Below, one piece after another: positions 44,936 through 55,965 of a DNA stretch of 64,000 nucleotides. The translations under genes were made by a program, and so were the position numbers. The stretch's first letter is position 1. Each line of letters starts with the position of its first letter. Source of the DNA: Ligustrum vulgare (lineage: Eukaryota > Streptophyta > Magnoliopsida > Lamiales > Oleaceae); contig OY743172.1 of NCBI GenBank assembly GCA_963555705.1, forward strand, positions 17,607,446 through 17,671,445, written 5' to 3'. Under the pieces are notes generated by a model that saw nothing but the letters and a program-made list of their open reading frames with translations, did not search any database and was not told where the DNA came from.

Positions 44936-45889
44936 TTATACAATTAAATTAAATTACAATAGGAATTAATTAATTACAATTGTAATTAATTCATAAGGTT
45001 TTTATAATGTTTTGTGTATTTAGGAATGAATAATTTTTGTTTATTCCTATTTGATTTCAATTTTTGCAATAGAGTTAGGGTTTTGTATTTCTTTTAGGTT
45101 AATGTTGTAATTATGAAAACAGGGGACATGTTCCGCAAATTTAAAAAGGAGGACCAGAACTGCCATTTTGTCCTAAGGACTTAAGTTGCAAATTTCGGTT
45201 CAAGGGCTAAACTTCACCATCTTCAATCTTGGAGGACATGTATTGCAAAATCACCAAAGTATCGCAAATTTCGGTGTATATTCATTTGATGAGATTTTAG
45301 TGTATTTCTATATTAATTGCTTAATTTTAATTTTATTTAATTAAATAATAATAATAGATAATTTCGCTATTATAATCGTTGACTGATGTCGATCAACGAC
45401 TGACCGCTCTAACTGAGCTTTGATGCTGGATCCGTCCTTGCTTCCATTTAAATATCATATATTTCCTTTCAATTAATGTTGAAATTGGCTTATGATGAAA
45501 TTTCATCATAAGTCAATTTAAATTAGTTTGGGAGAAACTCGTGTTCGCCAAATGAATCAGTTTGGGAGAAAGAAAGAGATAAGGAATACATGATTAATTT
45601 TAGAGAGACATTTTTTTTTAATTGATATTTTTACATGATATACATATCGTTCAATTTCATTTATGTCAGTTTCTCGGGATAAACCGGTTTCTCGCGTGTT
45701 AGTAGGGCCGTTAGTAAGGGTTGTTTGTACACCCAGCATTTCTCTTCCAATAAACTCCATTCTTAAGCATACGGCGTGGATTAGACCTAAATTATTTTCG
45801 ATTTTAGGATACTTAGGAAAAAATCAGTTCGTTCATCGTTGTATACTTGTATGCAATTTCAACTCTGAAAAATTAACAGAGCATGAACC
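44936..45889. other. intergenic; end of a hAT-like remnant
   Basis: 44945-45000 continues the AATTGTAATTAATTAC repeats. 45280-45445 resembles 53880-54038, the right end of the hAT element there (TTTCGCTATTATAATCGTTGAC, CGATCAACGACTGACCGCTCTA, GCTGGATCCGTCCTTG), so a remnant of the same family ends near 45445. The rest shows no gene. The part nearest 45889 should hold the promoter of the PORR gene. Confidence 0.5.
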
Positions 45890-47656
45890 CTAAATCCTAA
45901 TTGCTAATCACCGACATTAGGGCAACCCCTCGACAAACTCTAAAAAAAACCCAAAAAATCTTCAAATATCACCAAAAGATTCTCCAAATTTCCCATTAAT
46001 TACCTTCAATGTTATCTCCTCTCTCGATACAGATTACCTTCGCCATCACAATCGCCATTGCAACCAAATTCTTCCAATCCGTCGGTCACTAAACTTCGGC
46101 ATAGATCTACTGCATTGGTCAGTTATCTTTACGGTTTCTTCATTTTTCCTTCCTCTTTCATAAGTTCATGTCTTATGGACACGTTGATGATAGCATACTT
46201 AGGGTATGATCTTAAATAGGTTGAATTAATTTGTATCTATTTTTCATCCGAGTTTGCTTGAGTTTTATTTGAATTTTAATTTGGGCGTGAAAGGAATTGT
46301 GAAGGGTATCATGTTAATAAATTGATATTTAAGCAGGATTTGTAGAGGCAGAAGAGGTTGAATATGAACATGACTGGGGTCCTTGTGTTTTGTGCGAAAG
46401 GAATTGTGAAGGGTTTCACCTTAATGAATTGATGAGTAGGATTTGTAGAGGCGGAAGAGGTTGAATATGAAAATGACTGGGGGTCCTGTTTTGCAGGATA
46501 AATGAGATGTTTCGGCCATAATAAGTGAGTTTGAGGTGCAGCAAGTCACTGGACATTTTAGTAGAACTTTTCTGAATTACGAATCATTAATTCAATTCAG
46601 TTGACTATTGGGATACAACAGTCATGGTAGAATAGTTATTTAGAATTTAATGTGTACAAACGGGGGGTTACAAAAACATTCCCTTAACTTTCTTTTTGTA
46701 ATTATTTGTTTAAAAGATCAGTCTCCCCCCTCCCTCTCTTTGATTATACTTTTTGTTGAACTAGCTAGTAATTTACACTCGTTGTTATTAATGATTACTG
46801 TGATGGCTCCAAATCGTAAATACTATGATCAGGTTGCGTTTGGAAAAAGTTTTAATAATTTAGATGGGATATAGGTGATAGGTCCTACTTTGGATTAGAA
46901 GGCTGTTGGAATTTTACTTCTGTGTTACTATGTTTTTAGAGTCACATGTAGTTTAGTAACATAATTGTTAAACATGAGTATCCAATTTTTTTACTGGTGA
47001 CATCTTCAAGATTCCCTGTTACACTTAGACTGCTAGCTCTTGTTCTTGTTGTAGAAGTTGGTTTACCTATATGGATACAATGTAATCATGTAATTCACTA
47101 GAGTTGATCTCATGAAAGTGAAATAGTGTAATATAAATCTTTGAACCCATGCATGGGGATTAACCTCTCTCTCTCTCTCTCTCTCATTTCTTTTTTTTCC
47201 AATTATAAAATAACACACTGTATTATGGTCCACACGTTTCCAGCAATTTAAATGACCAAAATCAATTTCCGAAAAACTATATATCTCTGTTGTTATTCCC
47301 ATAGCAAAGATTTGAATTTATTCCTATAATCCTAACAGAATAATGGATAATCAAACTGACCACTAATGTATAATCAAATTGACCCCGAGTACTTACATTT
47401 TTAGATTGCTTTGATATTTTTATTTGAAAATGCATGCTTGGGTGTATTTATATTTATGTCATTTGATATGTTTGGAAGCATAGTTGGTAGCTTATGTGAA
47501 AAATAAGCAAATATAAAATGAATATTTTTGTATTTTTAATGTGTTCATGTCTCTGTATTAGTTTCTTTTTGCATTCTCGGTTCACAGTGATCTTGATTTT
47601 ATTTAACATGTTATGAGCAATTGTACTTGCACTAATATTATTTATACGTTTTGCAG
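45890..47656 (+). other. probable 5' UTR exon and intron of the PORR gene
   Basis: 45890-46115 looks like a leader exon: CT-rich, AACCCTAAATCC near the start, and ATG-poor. A donor-like TTGGTCAGT lies near 46120. The acceptor TACGTTTTGCAG ends at 47656, shortly before the start codon. The intron would be about 1.5 kb and holds an imperfect direct duplication at 46285-46490 and a CT repeat near 47168. Boundaries are inferred from splice-site form only. Confidence 0.4.
46285..46490 (+). repeat. tandem duplication of about 100 bp
   Basis: GAAAGGAATTGTGAAGGGT, GATTTGTAGAGGC, GAAGAGGTTGAATATGAA and ATGACTGGGG occur in the same order twice, with small differences. It lies in the putative first intron of the PORR gene. 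Confidence 0.85.
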
Positions 47657-47809
47657 TCCAATACTAGTTTGTCAAATTCAATTTGTCATTGAATTTGAAG
47701 CCATAGACTACGGTCGGATACCGCCGCGGGAAAGCGATATACTAGTTCAAGAGCAGAACCCCCGATACCCAGATTCACAGCTTAATTTTCTTATTTGATA
47801 TTCTTTTCT

Positions 47810-49042
47810 ATGCATAAAATGTATTATCTCTCAAGAAAATCAATCGTCGAAACCCTAATTATCTGGTCCCGCCTTCAATTCACAGTCTCAATTTCAAGCC
47901 TCAAAGTGGTTTGGCGTAAAGACCCAAGGCTCGACCAAGCTATTCAAAACGACAAACAATGGCGTCTTTGCGCTCGGGTTGTCAGAGAGGTCCTAAACGA
48001 ACCGGGTCAAGTAATCCCACTCCGGTACCTCGAAAAACGCCGCGAGAGGCTCCGATTGCCCATTAAAATCCAAACTTTCTTGGCCCGAAATCCGGGTTTA
48101 TTTGAGACCTACATGGATAGGATCAAGCCGAAATCCGATCTGGTTCGTTTCGTCCGTGCTAGTGATAGGCTTAACCAGTTTTTAGAGGAAGAAAAAAGGA
48201 TTTATATTGAAAATGAACCCTTGATTGTTTCGAAACTGTGTAAACTGTTGATGATGGCAAAAGATCGAGTTGTCAGTGCAGATAAATTGGTCGAGGTTAA
48301 GAGGGAGTTCGGGTTTCCAAATGATCTTTTAGTGAATTTGGTGCCGAAGTACCCGGAATATTTTAGGTTATATGGGACTCCGGGAGAGGGAAAATCGTAC
48401 CTAGAATTAGTTTCCTGGAATGACGATTTTGGAAAGTCAGTTATTGAGAAGAGGGCAGAAGAGGAGTCGAGGTTGATGGGGATTAGGGTGAGACCTGCTT
48501 TTAATTGGAAGTTGCCACTTGGATTTTATATTAAAAAAGAAATGAGGGAGTGGATTAGGGACTGGATGGAGCTTCCGTATATCTCTCCTTATGATGATGT
48601 ATCACATTTGGAGCAGGCAGCCACGGAAATGGAGAAGAGGACGGTTGGGGTATTTCACGAGTTGCTTTCTCTGTCCCTTCATAAGAGAATTTCAGTGCCT
48701 GTTTTGGGGAAATTTTGTGAAGAATATAGGTTCTCAAATGCATTCTCAAGCGTGTTCACAAGGCATTCTGGGATATTTTATATGTCATTGAAGGGTGGGA
48801 TTCAGACTGCAATGCTGAGGGAAGCATACAAGGGTGAGGAGTTGGTTGATATCGATCCTCTTCTCGTGATCAAGGATAAGTTTGTTGAGTTGCTCGAGGA
48901 GGGACACAGGCAGAGGGTCGAGAAAAACAGGGTTAAAAGGGAAAAGGTTAGGAAAGAAATAGAATTCACGGCAGCTAGTAATAAAGAATACAACTCTGAT
49001 GAGCAAAATGCAGAGTTTTGGAACTGTAGAAAACGAATTTAA
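47810..49042 (+). CDS. PORR-domain organellar RNA-binding protein, 410 aa
   Basis: A single uncut frame from ATG (MHKMYYLSRKSIVETL) to TAA. After an N-terminal stretch rich in Ser, Arg and hydrophobics and poor in acids, as expected for a mitochondrial (less likely plastid) targeting peptide, the body from VVWRKDPRLDQAIQND through PLRYLEKRRERLRLPIKI, FLARNPGLFETY, VPKYPEYFRLYG and RMGIRVRPAFNWKLPLGF-like motifs is that of the plant organelle RNA recognition (PORR/DUF860) family. These proteins bind organellar group II introns and help splice them. The C-terminus is Lys/Arg/Glu-rich (about residues 360-410) and probably helical. Length fits family members. An upstream in-frame TTG is not needed; the ATG at 47810 is taken as start, and an ATG three codons later is an alternative. 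Which intron it serves cannot be told. Confidence 0.9.
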   Translation: MHKMYYLSRKSIVETLIIWSRLQFTVSISSLKVVWRKDPRLDQAIQNDKQWRLCARVVREVLNEPGQVIPLRYLEKRRERLRLPIKIQTFLARNPGLFETYMDRIKPKSDLVRFVRASDRLNQFLEEEKRIYIENEPLIVSKLCKLLMMAKDRVVSADKLVEVKREFGFPNDLLVNLVPKYPEYFRLYGTPGEGKSYLELVSWNDDFGKSVIEKRAEEESRLMGIRVRPAFNWKLPLGFYIKKEMREWIRDWMELPYISPYDDVSHLEQAATEMEKRTVGVFHELLSLSLHKRISVPVLGKFCEEYRFSNAFSSVFTRHSGIFYMSLKGGIQTAMLREAYKGEELVDIDPLLVIKDKFVELLEEGHRQRVEKNRVKREKVRKEIEFTAASNKEYNSDEQNAEFWNCRKRI

Positions 49043-51567
49043 GGAATTCGAGCACACTGTAAAGTTAGTGCTCGTGTGATATGAAGGAATCCCAAATAGT
49101 TTGCTCAGTTATGTTGAAAGCATGTCTTGTTGAGGCGTGTAATATGTCTACTGCATCTACTTCAGATTAGCCTTGTGACAAGAAGACGGTGTTAAATGTT
49201 TTTCGTGGCGAGCTTACTTCCACATCACAGCAGCCAGCAAGTGTAACTGACAAAAGCTGCTTTCTGGAACCCCATAAATTGGCACATGATAATCTGTCCA
49301 AGCAGGTATAAATTTTGAGCCATATCCAGTTTATGTCTTATAATAAAATGGGATTGATCTATACAGCTTATATAAGAAGTGTAATGTGTCTTTTCCTCGT
49401 ACCCTCAGGTCATCAAGTAACTGGTTTAGATTGTTCTCGTGCACTGTAAACCAAAATATCAAGGTAAAACTCTTGTATTTGAACCTGATAACATTATGAT
49501 CGACAGGACTATTAATTTATCTGATGAGAATGCTATGTTTACTTTTTCAGTATTTATATTTTGATTTTTGAGATCTCTAAATGCTTAAAGCTCTTCATTC
49601 TGAATCCTGATCGATGATATTGGAGATGGTTCATTTACTTTTAGCATTTTGAATTATATTTTGATTTTGATTTTGATTTTTGAGATCTGTAAATGCTTAA
49701 TACTAGTACACTACTTCTATTATTCATTCAAGTTTTGATGATTGGACGATCTGTTGTTTCCCATCTTTCTATTAAATTAAATATTGTAAATCTTAACAGG
49801 GATGATATTGTCTTGGGAGTCCTTTTCTTATTGAAATCTCAACGGCTTGTTTGGCGTGGAAAATTGGACAGTAGTAGAAAGGTTCAGAAAAGAAGCTAAA
49901 TTCTTCTCAATTGCACTATTCAGTTCTATCAGATTTTGTGCATCAGACATTGCACTAGAAGTTTCTCCTTCCAGTTTGGCATTTTAATACCTAAATTAAA
50001 GCTAATACTTCGCTGAACATGCATATCTCATGCAAAGTGAATTATGCATTTTGAACTAATCTGAGCTGATCCTTTTGCTTGTTTTTGCCAACTTGTATTC
50101 ATACCAATATGTAATAATCAAATATATAGCAAGTACTAAGGGAAAGGATTACTTATTGTTTACTCAATTTGGCTCTTATTTTCGTGCATGTTATTTTGAT
50201 ACAGGTCTCCTCCACCACTTTGTGCAGCTCATGTTGCAATCTTAATCTTAATAAAAGTAGAATAGCCGTCATCAAAATATACACATAGTTTCCCGCCAAA
50301 AAAACTTTCTAAATTTGATTTTTTTTTTTTGCTAAAAAATGGTATATTAAATATTTTAGCAATTATTATTTTACATGTGTTAATTGTATTGGGATTCGTG
50401 CTATGATATTAATGACATTAAAATGTTATTTTTTCTATTTTATTATTATTCTTTTAATAATTATTGTATTATTTTGAAATTGAAAAATATGTAATATGTG
50501 TGTTAAATTAAATATCACAGTGAGAAGTTTAATGCAAACTAACAAGTGAGAGCAAATTATAAATATATTGTCTGTAAAATCATATTAAAAATTAAAGGTA
50601 AAGTTTTATTTTATACTTTTTATTTTTCTTCAATATTTAATTCATTTTAAATTATATCATTTAAGTCTTATAATATTATCTATAATTAGTTAACTAAATT
50701 CATTTTTGTCATAGATGATTAATTTCTGTTCTGATTTTCTCTCATCAAATTAAAATAAATAACAACTATATGGATTTTTAAGGTAAATCAAATTAAGTTG
50801 AGTTAATTTTACAAATTAAAGTTTTATTCAATTCATTCATCATTTTCACATTATTTTTATTTATTTACTGATTCTGTTCATTTTTCTATTTTTCATTATA
50901 AATTTAAATAACTAAAATATGTAAAAATATATTATAGATTTTAACAATTAGTTCATATAATTTCTATTAAACAATTGATCGATTAGTAATTTTTATTAAA
51001 ATAATAATGTAACAATATGAATAAAGAAATTGTCAGTATGAAGAAAGAAGAATCAATCAATATAATAATATTAATTAAAATTAATGATTATTTTTTTTAG
51101 AAAAACACTTGAAATTAATAATTAATGCTTAAAAAATCAAATTATACCAAAAAGGTCTTTCCTACCCCTCATTTTGGGAAGAATATGATGAAGAAAAATA
51201 TATGATTATTTTTATTTATTTACTGATTCTGTTCATTTTTCTATTTTTCATTATAAATTTAAATAACTAAAATATGTAAAAATATATTACAGATTTTAAC
51301 AATTATTTCATATAGACTGACTCCTCTAATTTAAATTTATTTTGAATCTAAATATAAAGTTGAAATTATTTTCAATGTTGACAAATTAAAAAGAAATTAA
51401 TTGAAATAAAAAATCTAAAGAATAATAAATAGTACTAAAATATTACATTTTCAATTCATATTATTGCGGGAGGGAAATAAATATGTTGATATACGTCTCC
51501 TTTTTTATGGTTGTTCCATATTTTCGACCATTTTAGCTTCATAATGAAACTTCTTCTATCTTGGCAG
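49043..51567. other. 3' UTR and intergenic AT-rich sequence with repeats
   Basis: 49043 to about 49330 is probable 3' UTR, with donor- and acceptor-like sites (AAGCAGGTATAA at 49301, TACCCTCAG at 49408) that could mark a 3'-UTR intron. TTTTGATTTTTGAGATCT(C/G)TAAATGCTTAA is duplicated near 49560 and 49670. 50282-50590 resembles 33147-33475. A stretch of about 100 bp at 50850-50950 is repeated almost exactly at 51208-51305. No further coding seen. Confidence 0.55.
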
Positions 51568-52138
51568 GGAGATTTTGTTGACCGTGGTTACAATAGACTA
51601 GAAGTTTTCAACGTTCTTTTTTAGCTTCTCAAAGCAAGGTGTATGACATGCCTTATTCTGTTCTTCATATGAATTTTGTTTTGTTTCGTTTATTTTATTT
51701 GTATTACTTCATTAAATTGGTTCAGTAAACATTCTCAGCCATTTGGTTGTCTGATTAAATTCCCGAAAATATTGAGAAAGTTTAAGAATAAAAATTATTA
51801 CTTCTATGTCTTGATGCCATTTTCATAAAGAATTTGGTTTTTGGGACATAGTTGGGATCTTCAGGTCTAATCACATTTATTGCAGCTTTACTTTGATGAA
51901 CTATTATTATTGCAATAAATTTTATGGATAACATGCGTCACTAGTATTATTTTTTTGCGAGCTTTGTATGAATGAAAAGCAAAAAAAAAGGTCAGATATT
52001 TGCTCCAATTTACGATTTAAGTTTCTCTGTAGTCGATATATTTTATTTTGGGTAATGTATATTTTATTTTTTTGCTGTAGATACCCTGCTAACATTACTC
52101 TCCTACATGGAAATCATGAAAGCGGGCAATTGACTCAG
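51568..52138 (+). pseudogene. PP6-type Ser/Thr phosphatase catalytic subunit, two exons
   Basis: Exon A (51568-51638) reads GDFVDRGYNRLEVFNVLF, a stop, then LLKA. Exon B (52081-52138) reads YPANITLLHGNHESGQLTQ. Both keep AG and GT splice borders and join in phase, with a 442-bp intron between. The PPP-family metal motifs GDXVDRG and GNHE are present, and GYN-LEVF plus KARYPANITLL is closest to plant PP6 catalytic subunits (FYPP/SIT4 type). It is dead: there is an in-frame TAG, the Arg before GNHE is His, and the Arg after ES is Gly. No flanking exons were found, so this is a truncated genomic duplicate and not a retrocopy. Confidence 0.85.
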
Positions 52139-52421
52139 GTAATCAATGTTGTAAATTTCAAAGCCAATGTAGTTACATGGAATAAGTAAATAAGCTCAAA
52201 GTGGAACTGCAAGTGCACATGAGGGTAAATGTATCAGCTATTTTTGAATCATTTTGAAAAAAATAAAAGTAGACAATTTTTTTATTATGAGCAAGGGAAA
52301 AACTTTTAGTATCTTTTTGAGTTTCTAGGGATGAGGTGTCCGAGGATTTTCTTTTAACAATTTTATTCTTGATTTTCTCTTTCTCCTTTTGTTATCGGAC
52401 TATACCATGCGCTCATGTACT

Positions 52422-52590
52422 TAGCCTCTGTTTGTTAAAAAAATTTTGTTTAAAAATATGTTTTTTTATGTTTTCTAGGTAAAATGTGTGGTTGAAAATT
52501 AGAGAGAGAAAATATGTGTGGTTAAAAAGTGATCTGGGAAATTGTGTAGAAAAAACATGTTTAAAAACATGTGTTGCCAAACGGATGCTA
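52422..52590. repeat. MITE with TAGC[C/A]TC[T/C]GTTTG inverted ends
   Basis: Left TAGCCTCTGTTTG and right CAAACGGATGCTA match at 11 of 13 positions. AT-rich hairpin-like core with ATGTGTGGTT repeats. About 169 bp, TSD not resolved, superfamily open (PIF/Harbinger or hAT). Confidence 0.6.
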
Positions 52591-52766
52591 AATAATAAAC
52601 GTAGGGAGGAAGGAAGAAAAAAGAAAGAAAGATCATATCTCATTAAATATATTGTCATTTTTTACTTCTAAACGATGAACGCTCTTGATTCACTGTATCA
52701 TATCGAACAGAGTTTCGAGGGCCAATTGGCAATGAAGAAAATGTCCTCTATATTCGGTTATGATCA
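52591..52766 (+). other. short exon-like open stretch of unknown origin
   Basis: 52675-52774 encodes MNALDSLYHIEQ and GQLAMKKMSSIFGYDHLQ, with codon use more gene-like than the surroundings, and would continue past the hAT insertion into AFEFAKYL at 54047. It was not recognised. It may be a fragment of a host gene broken by the hAT element. Confidence 0.3.
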
Positions 52767-53260
52767 TCTCCAAGCAGTGGCGGATCCACCTCTAGGCGAG
52801 GTAGCGCGGCCGCGCTACCTGGCCGCCAGTGGATCGTCGGGCGCCGGCTGGGCGCTGTGCAGAGGTTTCATTTTTTTTTTTTTTGCCCAAATTGCTACCC
52901 TAGCAGACCAAACCCAGATACAAATCCTAATCCCTTCCTCGATGCTCATTCTCAGTCGCAGCGGTCAGCAGCCCTTCGAGTTTCTGTTCGCTAGCCACCA
53001 CTGTCGCCGCTCCAACCTCCAAGCCAGAAGCAGGGCTGTCGCCTGCCGTCCCGTCGTCGCCGGTCACTCCACTCCAGCGCGACAGTTCTTGTTGCCTCCG
53101 ACCACTCTAAGCCGTCCAACTCTTTCTTAGCACGTGCTCTCAGATCCTCGGTCACCTTCATAGCTTTCTCTACACCATATGTTGCGACTTAACTTTTACC
53201 CTTATTTTTCTTCTTATCACCGTTGGTTTCTTTGTCAATCTGAATGTCTGTTGTTAATTG

Positions 53261-53261
<1 letters not shown>

Positions 53262-53312
<51 letters not shown>
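53262..53312. repeat. (TA)n microsatellite
   Basis: About 25 uninterrupted TA units inside the hAT element. Confidence 0.97.
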
Positions 53313-53314
<2 letters not shown>

Positions 53315-53699
53315 TTTTGTAATTTTTAGATTTATAATGTGAATGTTTATGTTTTAAACATTTTAAACAGTAATATTAATGTTTGATTTCTCAATTTTTT
53401 TATTAGATTACTCGGCTGCCTATTGCCCATTGTCATTCTTCAATTTTTGATTTCTCATTTCAATTATCAGGTAATGAGGCTAAACCTTGTTATAATTGAT
53501 TTGGGAATTATGTATAAATGTTACATTTATAAGTTTTTGCAATGTGGCTTCACTAGATTTGTGAATTGTGATTATTGAGATGAAAATATCATTTGATTTC
53601 TGAATTGTGATTATTGATTTATAGGTTGTGAATTGAGATTTGATAAATATTTGATTTGATTTGTGATCATTGATTTACAAATTATAGAACTTTTTTTAA

Positions 53700-53850
53700 C
53701 ATAAACGAAAATCTCAATCTAGTGGTTCTAGTTCTAGTATTCCTACAACTGTTTCTAGTAGACCATATGAGTTAGTAGACTTTAATAACACAAAGAAATT
53801 TCGTACTGAATTCAATATGGATGAACTTGTGTCGGATCAGGGAAATTGCC
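53700..53850 (+). pseudogene. hAT transposase N-terminus (TTF-type / ZMYM1-like)
   Basis: The frame reads HKRKSQSSGSSSSIPTTV, RPYELVDFNNTKKFRTEF and NMDELVSDQG. KRK plus a Ser-rich stretch followed by F...DELVSDPG-type text is the usual start of plant TTF-type zinc-finger hAT transposases, annotated in many genomes as ZMYM1-like. The frame breaks right where the zinc-finger domain should begin. The catalytic core is absent. Confidence 0.65.
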
Positions 53851-54046
53851 CCCAATCGAGTTACATTTTTAAAAACTTATTTATTCATTTTTAAATATTA
53901 TTTCATTAAATAATATTCACAATCTCGCTACTGCGATCGTTGACGTTTGTCGGTCAATAGTTAATGGCCGACGGGGTCAACGACTCAACGGTCAACGCTC
54001 TAGCCTCTAGCTGGAGTTTTCGGCTAGATCCACCACTGTCTCCAAG

Positions 54047-54721
54047 GCATTTGAATTTGCTAAATACTTGCCTAGGTATTTATCATCGAAGTTCTAGCCA
54101 AAGATTTATATCTACTTCTTCACGTTGTCAATTTCTTTGTTAACTCGAGATTGTTTCCTTTTTCGAGTGGTTGTTTATCTTTATGATCGATTTGATTAAT
54201 TGTCCTTATTTTGCTGCAGGAAGACATAGATAGAAGTTGGGCAGCTGCAGTTTTTTCCTACTTCCTGCTATAATGGAAAAATAGATAAAAAAATAAAAAT
54301 AAAAAAATAGCAGTAAGCCTTGCGATTAACAAACTTTTGTTTGCAACTTTGCGATATATGTGGACTGTGTTATAGTAATTATTGGCCCACAATCTAATGT
54401 AGTTGTCTTAAATGCAGCAAATAAACTTCAACAACTTATATGTATCAAATAAACTTCAAACAACCATTTTACTGTGTTTGATTAGAAAGATGGAAGATTA
54501 GTGTTAAGAAAATATTTTTCAGAGAATTGAATTGTTTCGAAAATTATTTTCCTAAAAATATTAATTGGAAGTATGTTATTGGATTTTTTTTAAGATGAAA
54601 AAAGCAATTTTTTAAGTTTTGTTGTTTGATTGACATTATTTTTATGATAAATAAAATTGAATTTAGCTATTTTAATAAAACTTTTTTTTTAATGTTTCAC
54701 ACGTTTGTACTTGATAATAGT
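54047..54721. other. intergenic AT-rich sequence
   Basis: It holds the continuation of the unidentified exon-like stretch (54047-54092), a TGCTGCAG acceptor-like site near 54220, and AT-rich sequence up to the Tat LTR. ATAGT (54717-54721) would be the left TSD of that element. Confidence 0.45.
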
Positions 54722-55381
54722 TGTTGACTCCGGGCCCAAAGAAAGGTACAGTGATCCACCAGCGAAGGCCCAATGGACCTTAACCCACAGCTGAGGCCTG
54801 AAATATCACCTTGAGATGAATGCCGAGGTGGTATGCCAAGCTAGTCTCTTTAACCGACCTGGTTAACGCTCAGCCGATGTGCTTTATACTCAGCCGGGGC
54901 GCTTTTTGGCGTTGACCAGAAGAGAGAGATGGAGTCAGTGATGGGACACTGCCTTTACCCGGACGTGACAGGCGCCCATCCCCTACGAAGTGTAGCAATG
55001 ATTACGATTGAAAAGCAAGAATGTCACATCCATAAGCTAGGGTGATGACAAGTGTAAAGTATGCCACGTGTCGCAATCCGTGACAAGAAGTTCCACTATA
55101 AATGAAGCACAATTGCCTCCAAGTAGAGGGTTAGCAATTTCTCACTCTAAAATCTATATTTCTCTCACTCCCTTTTCTCTCTTTTACACACTTTTATTTC
55201 CCGCACCCAATATATATTTGCCTAAAATGAGCACTGACTTAGGCATCGGAGTGCAAACGGGAGCCACCTCGGCCCCCTTTGCAAGCTGATTGTTTGTCTT
55301 AGTGCGCAGGAGATCCACGTGTTCAAGAGGGAGGAGCTGAGACGTGTTGGTCCAAGGTCCAGCCGGATTTTGTGGTCAACA
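54722..55381 (+). repeat. 5' LTR of the Tat element
   Basis: 660 bp, TGTTGACTCC to GTGGTCAACA; TGTTGAC and GTCAACA are a 7-bp inverted pair. A TATA-like CACTATAAATGA at about 55090 and a leader rich in CTC follow. Confidence 0.92.
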
Positions 55382-55384
55382 TTT

Positions 55385-55402
55385 TGGCGCCGTCTGTGGG
55401 AA
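55385..55402 (+). other. primer-binding site of the Tat element
   Basis: TGGCGCCGTCTGTGGGAA, three bases after the LTR. It is the primer site typical of plant Tat-type gypsy elements, unlike the TGGTATCAGAGC sites elsewhere in the window. Confidence 0.92.
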
Positions 55403-55504
55403 ACCATACTGCTAACCACGAAAACACATGGTAAAAAGCCACACATAGAAAGGTAGTCCTGAAAAAGGACGAATAACCTCTTACAATAGAGCGAATAACT
55501 GCAA

Positions 55505-55965
55505 AGAGCTTTGAAAGATAAGCTGGTTGGCCTTGAAAAAGGTAAGAGCTTTGAAAGATAAGCTGGTTGGCCTTGAAAAAGGTAAGATCTTTGAAAGATA
55601 AGCTGGTTGGCCTTGAAAAAGGTAAGGGCTTTGAAAGATAAGCTGGTTGGCCTTGAAAAAGGTAAGAGCTTTGAAAGATAAGCTGGTTGGCCTTGAAAAA
55701 GGTAAGAGCTTTGAAAGATAAGCTGGTTGGCCTTGAAAAAGGTAAGGGCTTTGAAAGATAAGCTGGTTGGCCTTGAAAAAGGTAAGGGCTTTGAAAGATA
55801 AGCTGGTTGGCCTTGAAAAAAGTAAGAGCTTTGAAAGATAAGCTGGTTGGCCTTGAAAAAGGTAAGGGCTTTGAAAGATAAGCTGGTTGACCTTGAAAAA
55901 GGTAAGCGCTTTGAAAGATAAGCTGATTGACCTTGAAGAAGGTAAGAACTTTGAAAGACAAGTCT
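55505..55965 (+). repeat. 40-bp tandem repeat, about 11 units
   Basis: Exact 40-bp period with core AAAGATAAGCTGGTTGGCC and TTGAAAAAGGTAAG(A/G). The last two units are diverged. The array leaves the minus strand open for about 200 codons by chance, because 3 x 40 is a multiple of three. Confidence 0.95.

Larger units (their letters stand above)
52775..54038 (+). mobile_element. internally deleted hAT element (Tip100/TTF-type) with 8-bp TSD
   Basis: Inverted ends CAGTGGCGGATCCACC and TAGATCCACCACTG, and a perfect 8-bp duplication TCTCCAAG at 52767-52774 and 54039-54046, diagnostic of hAT. 1264 bp. It contains a GC-rich 5' region, a T14 run, a (TA)n run (53262-53312) and a relic of transposase (53700-53850). 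It cannot move by itself. Confidence 0.9.

Noticed and set aside
48555..49057. Frames on both strands inside the PORR gene
   Set aside because: Shadows of the PORR coding frame.
55323..55961. 212-residue repetitive frame on the minus strand
   Set aside because: Produced by the 40-bp tandem array in the Tat leader; the repeat explains it fully.
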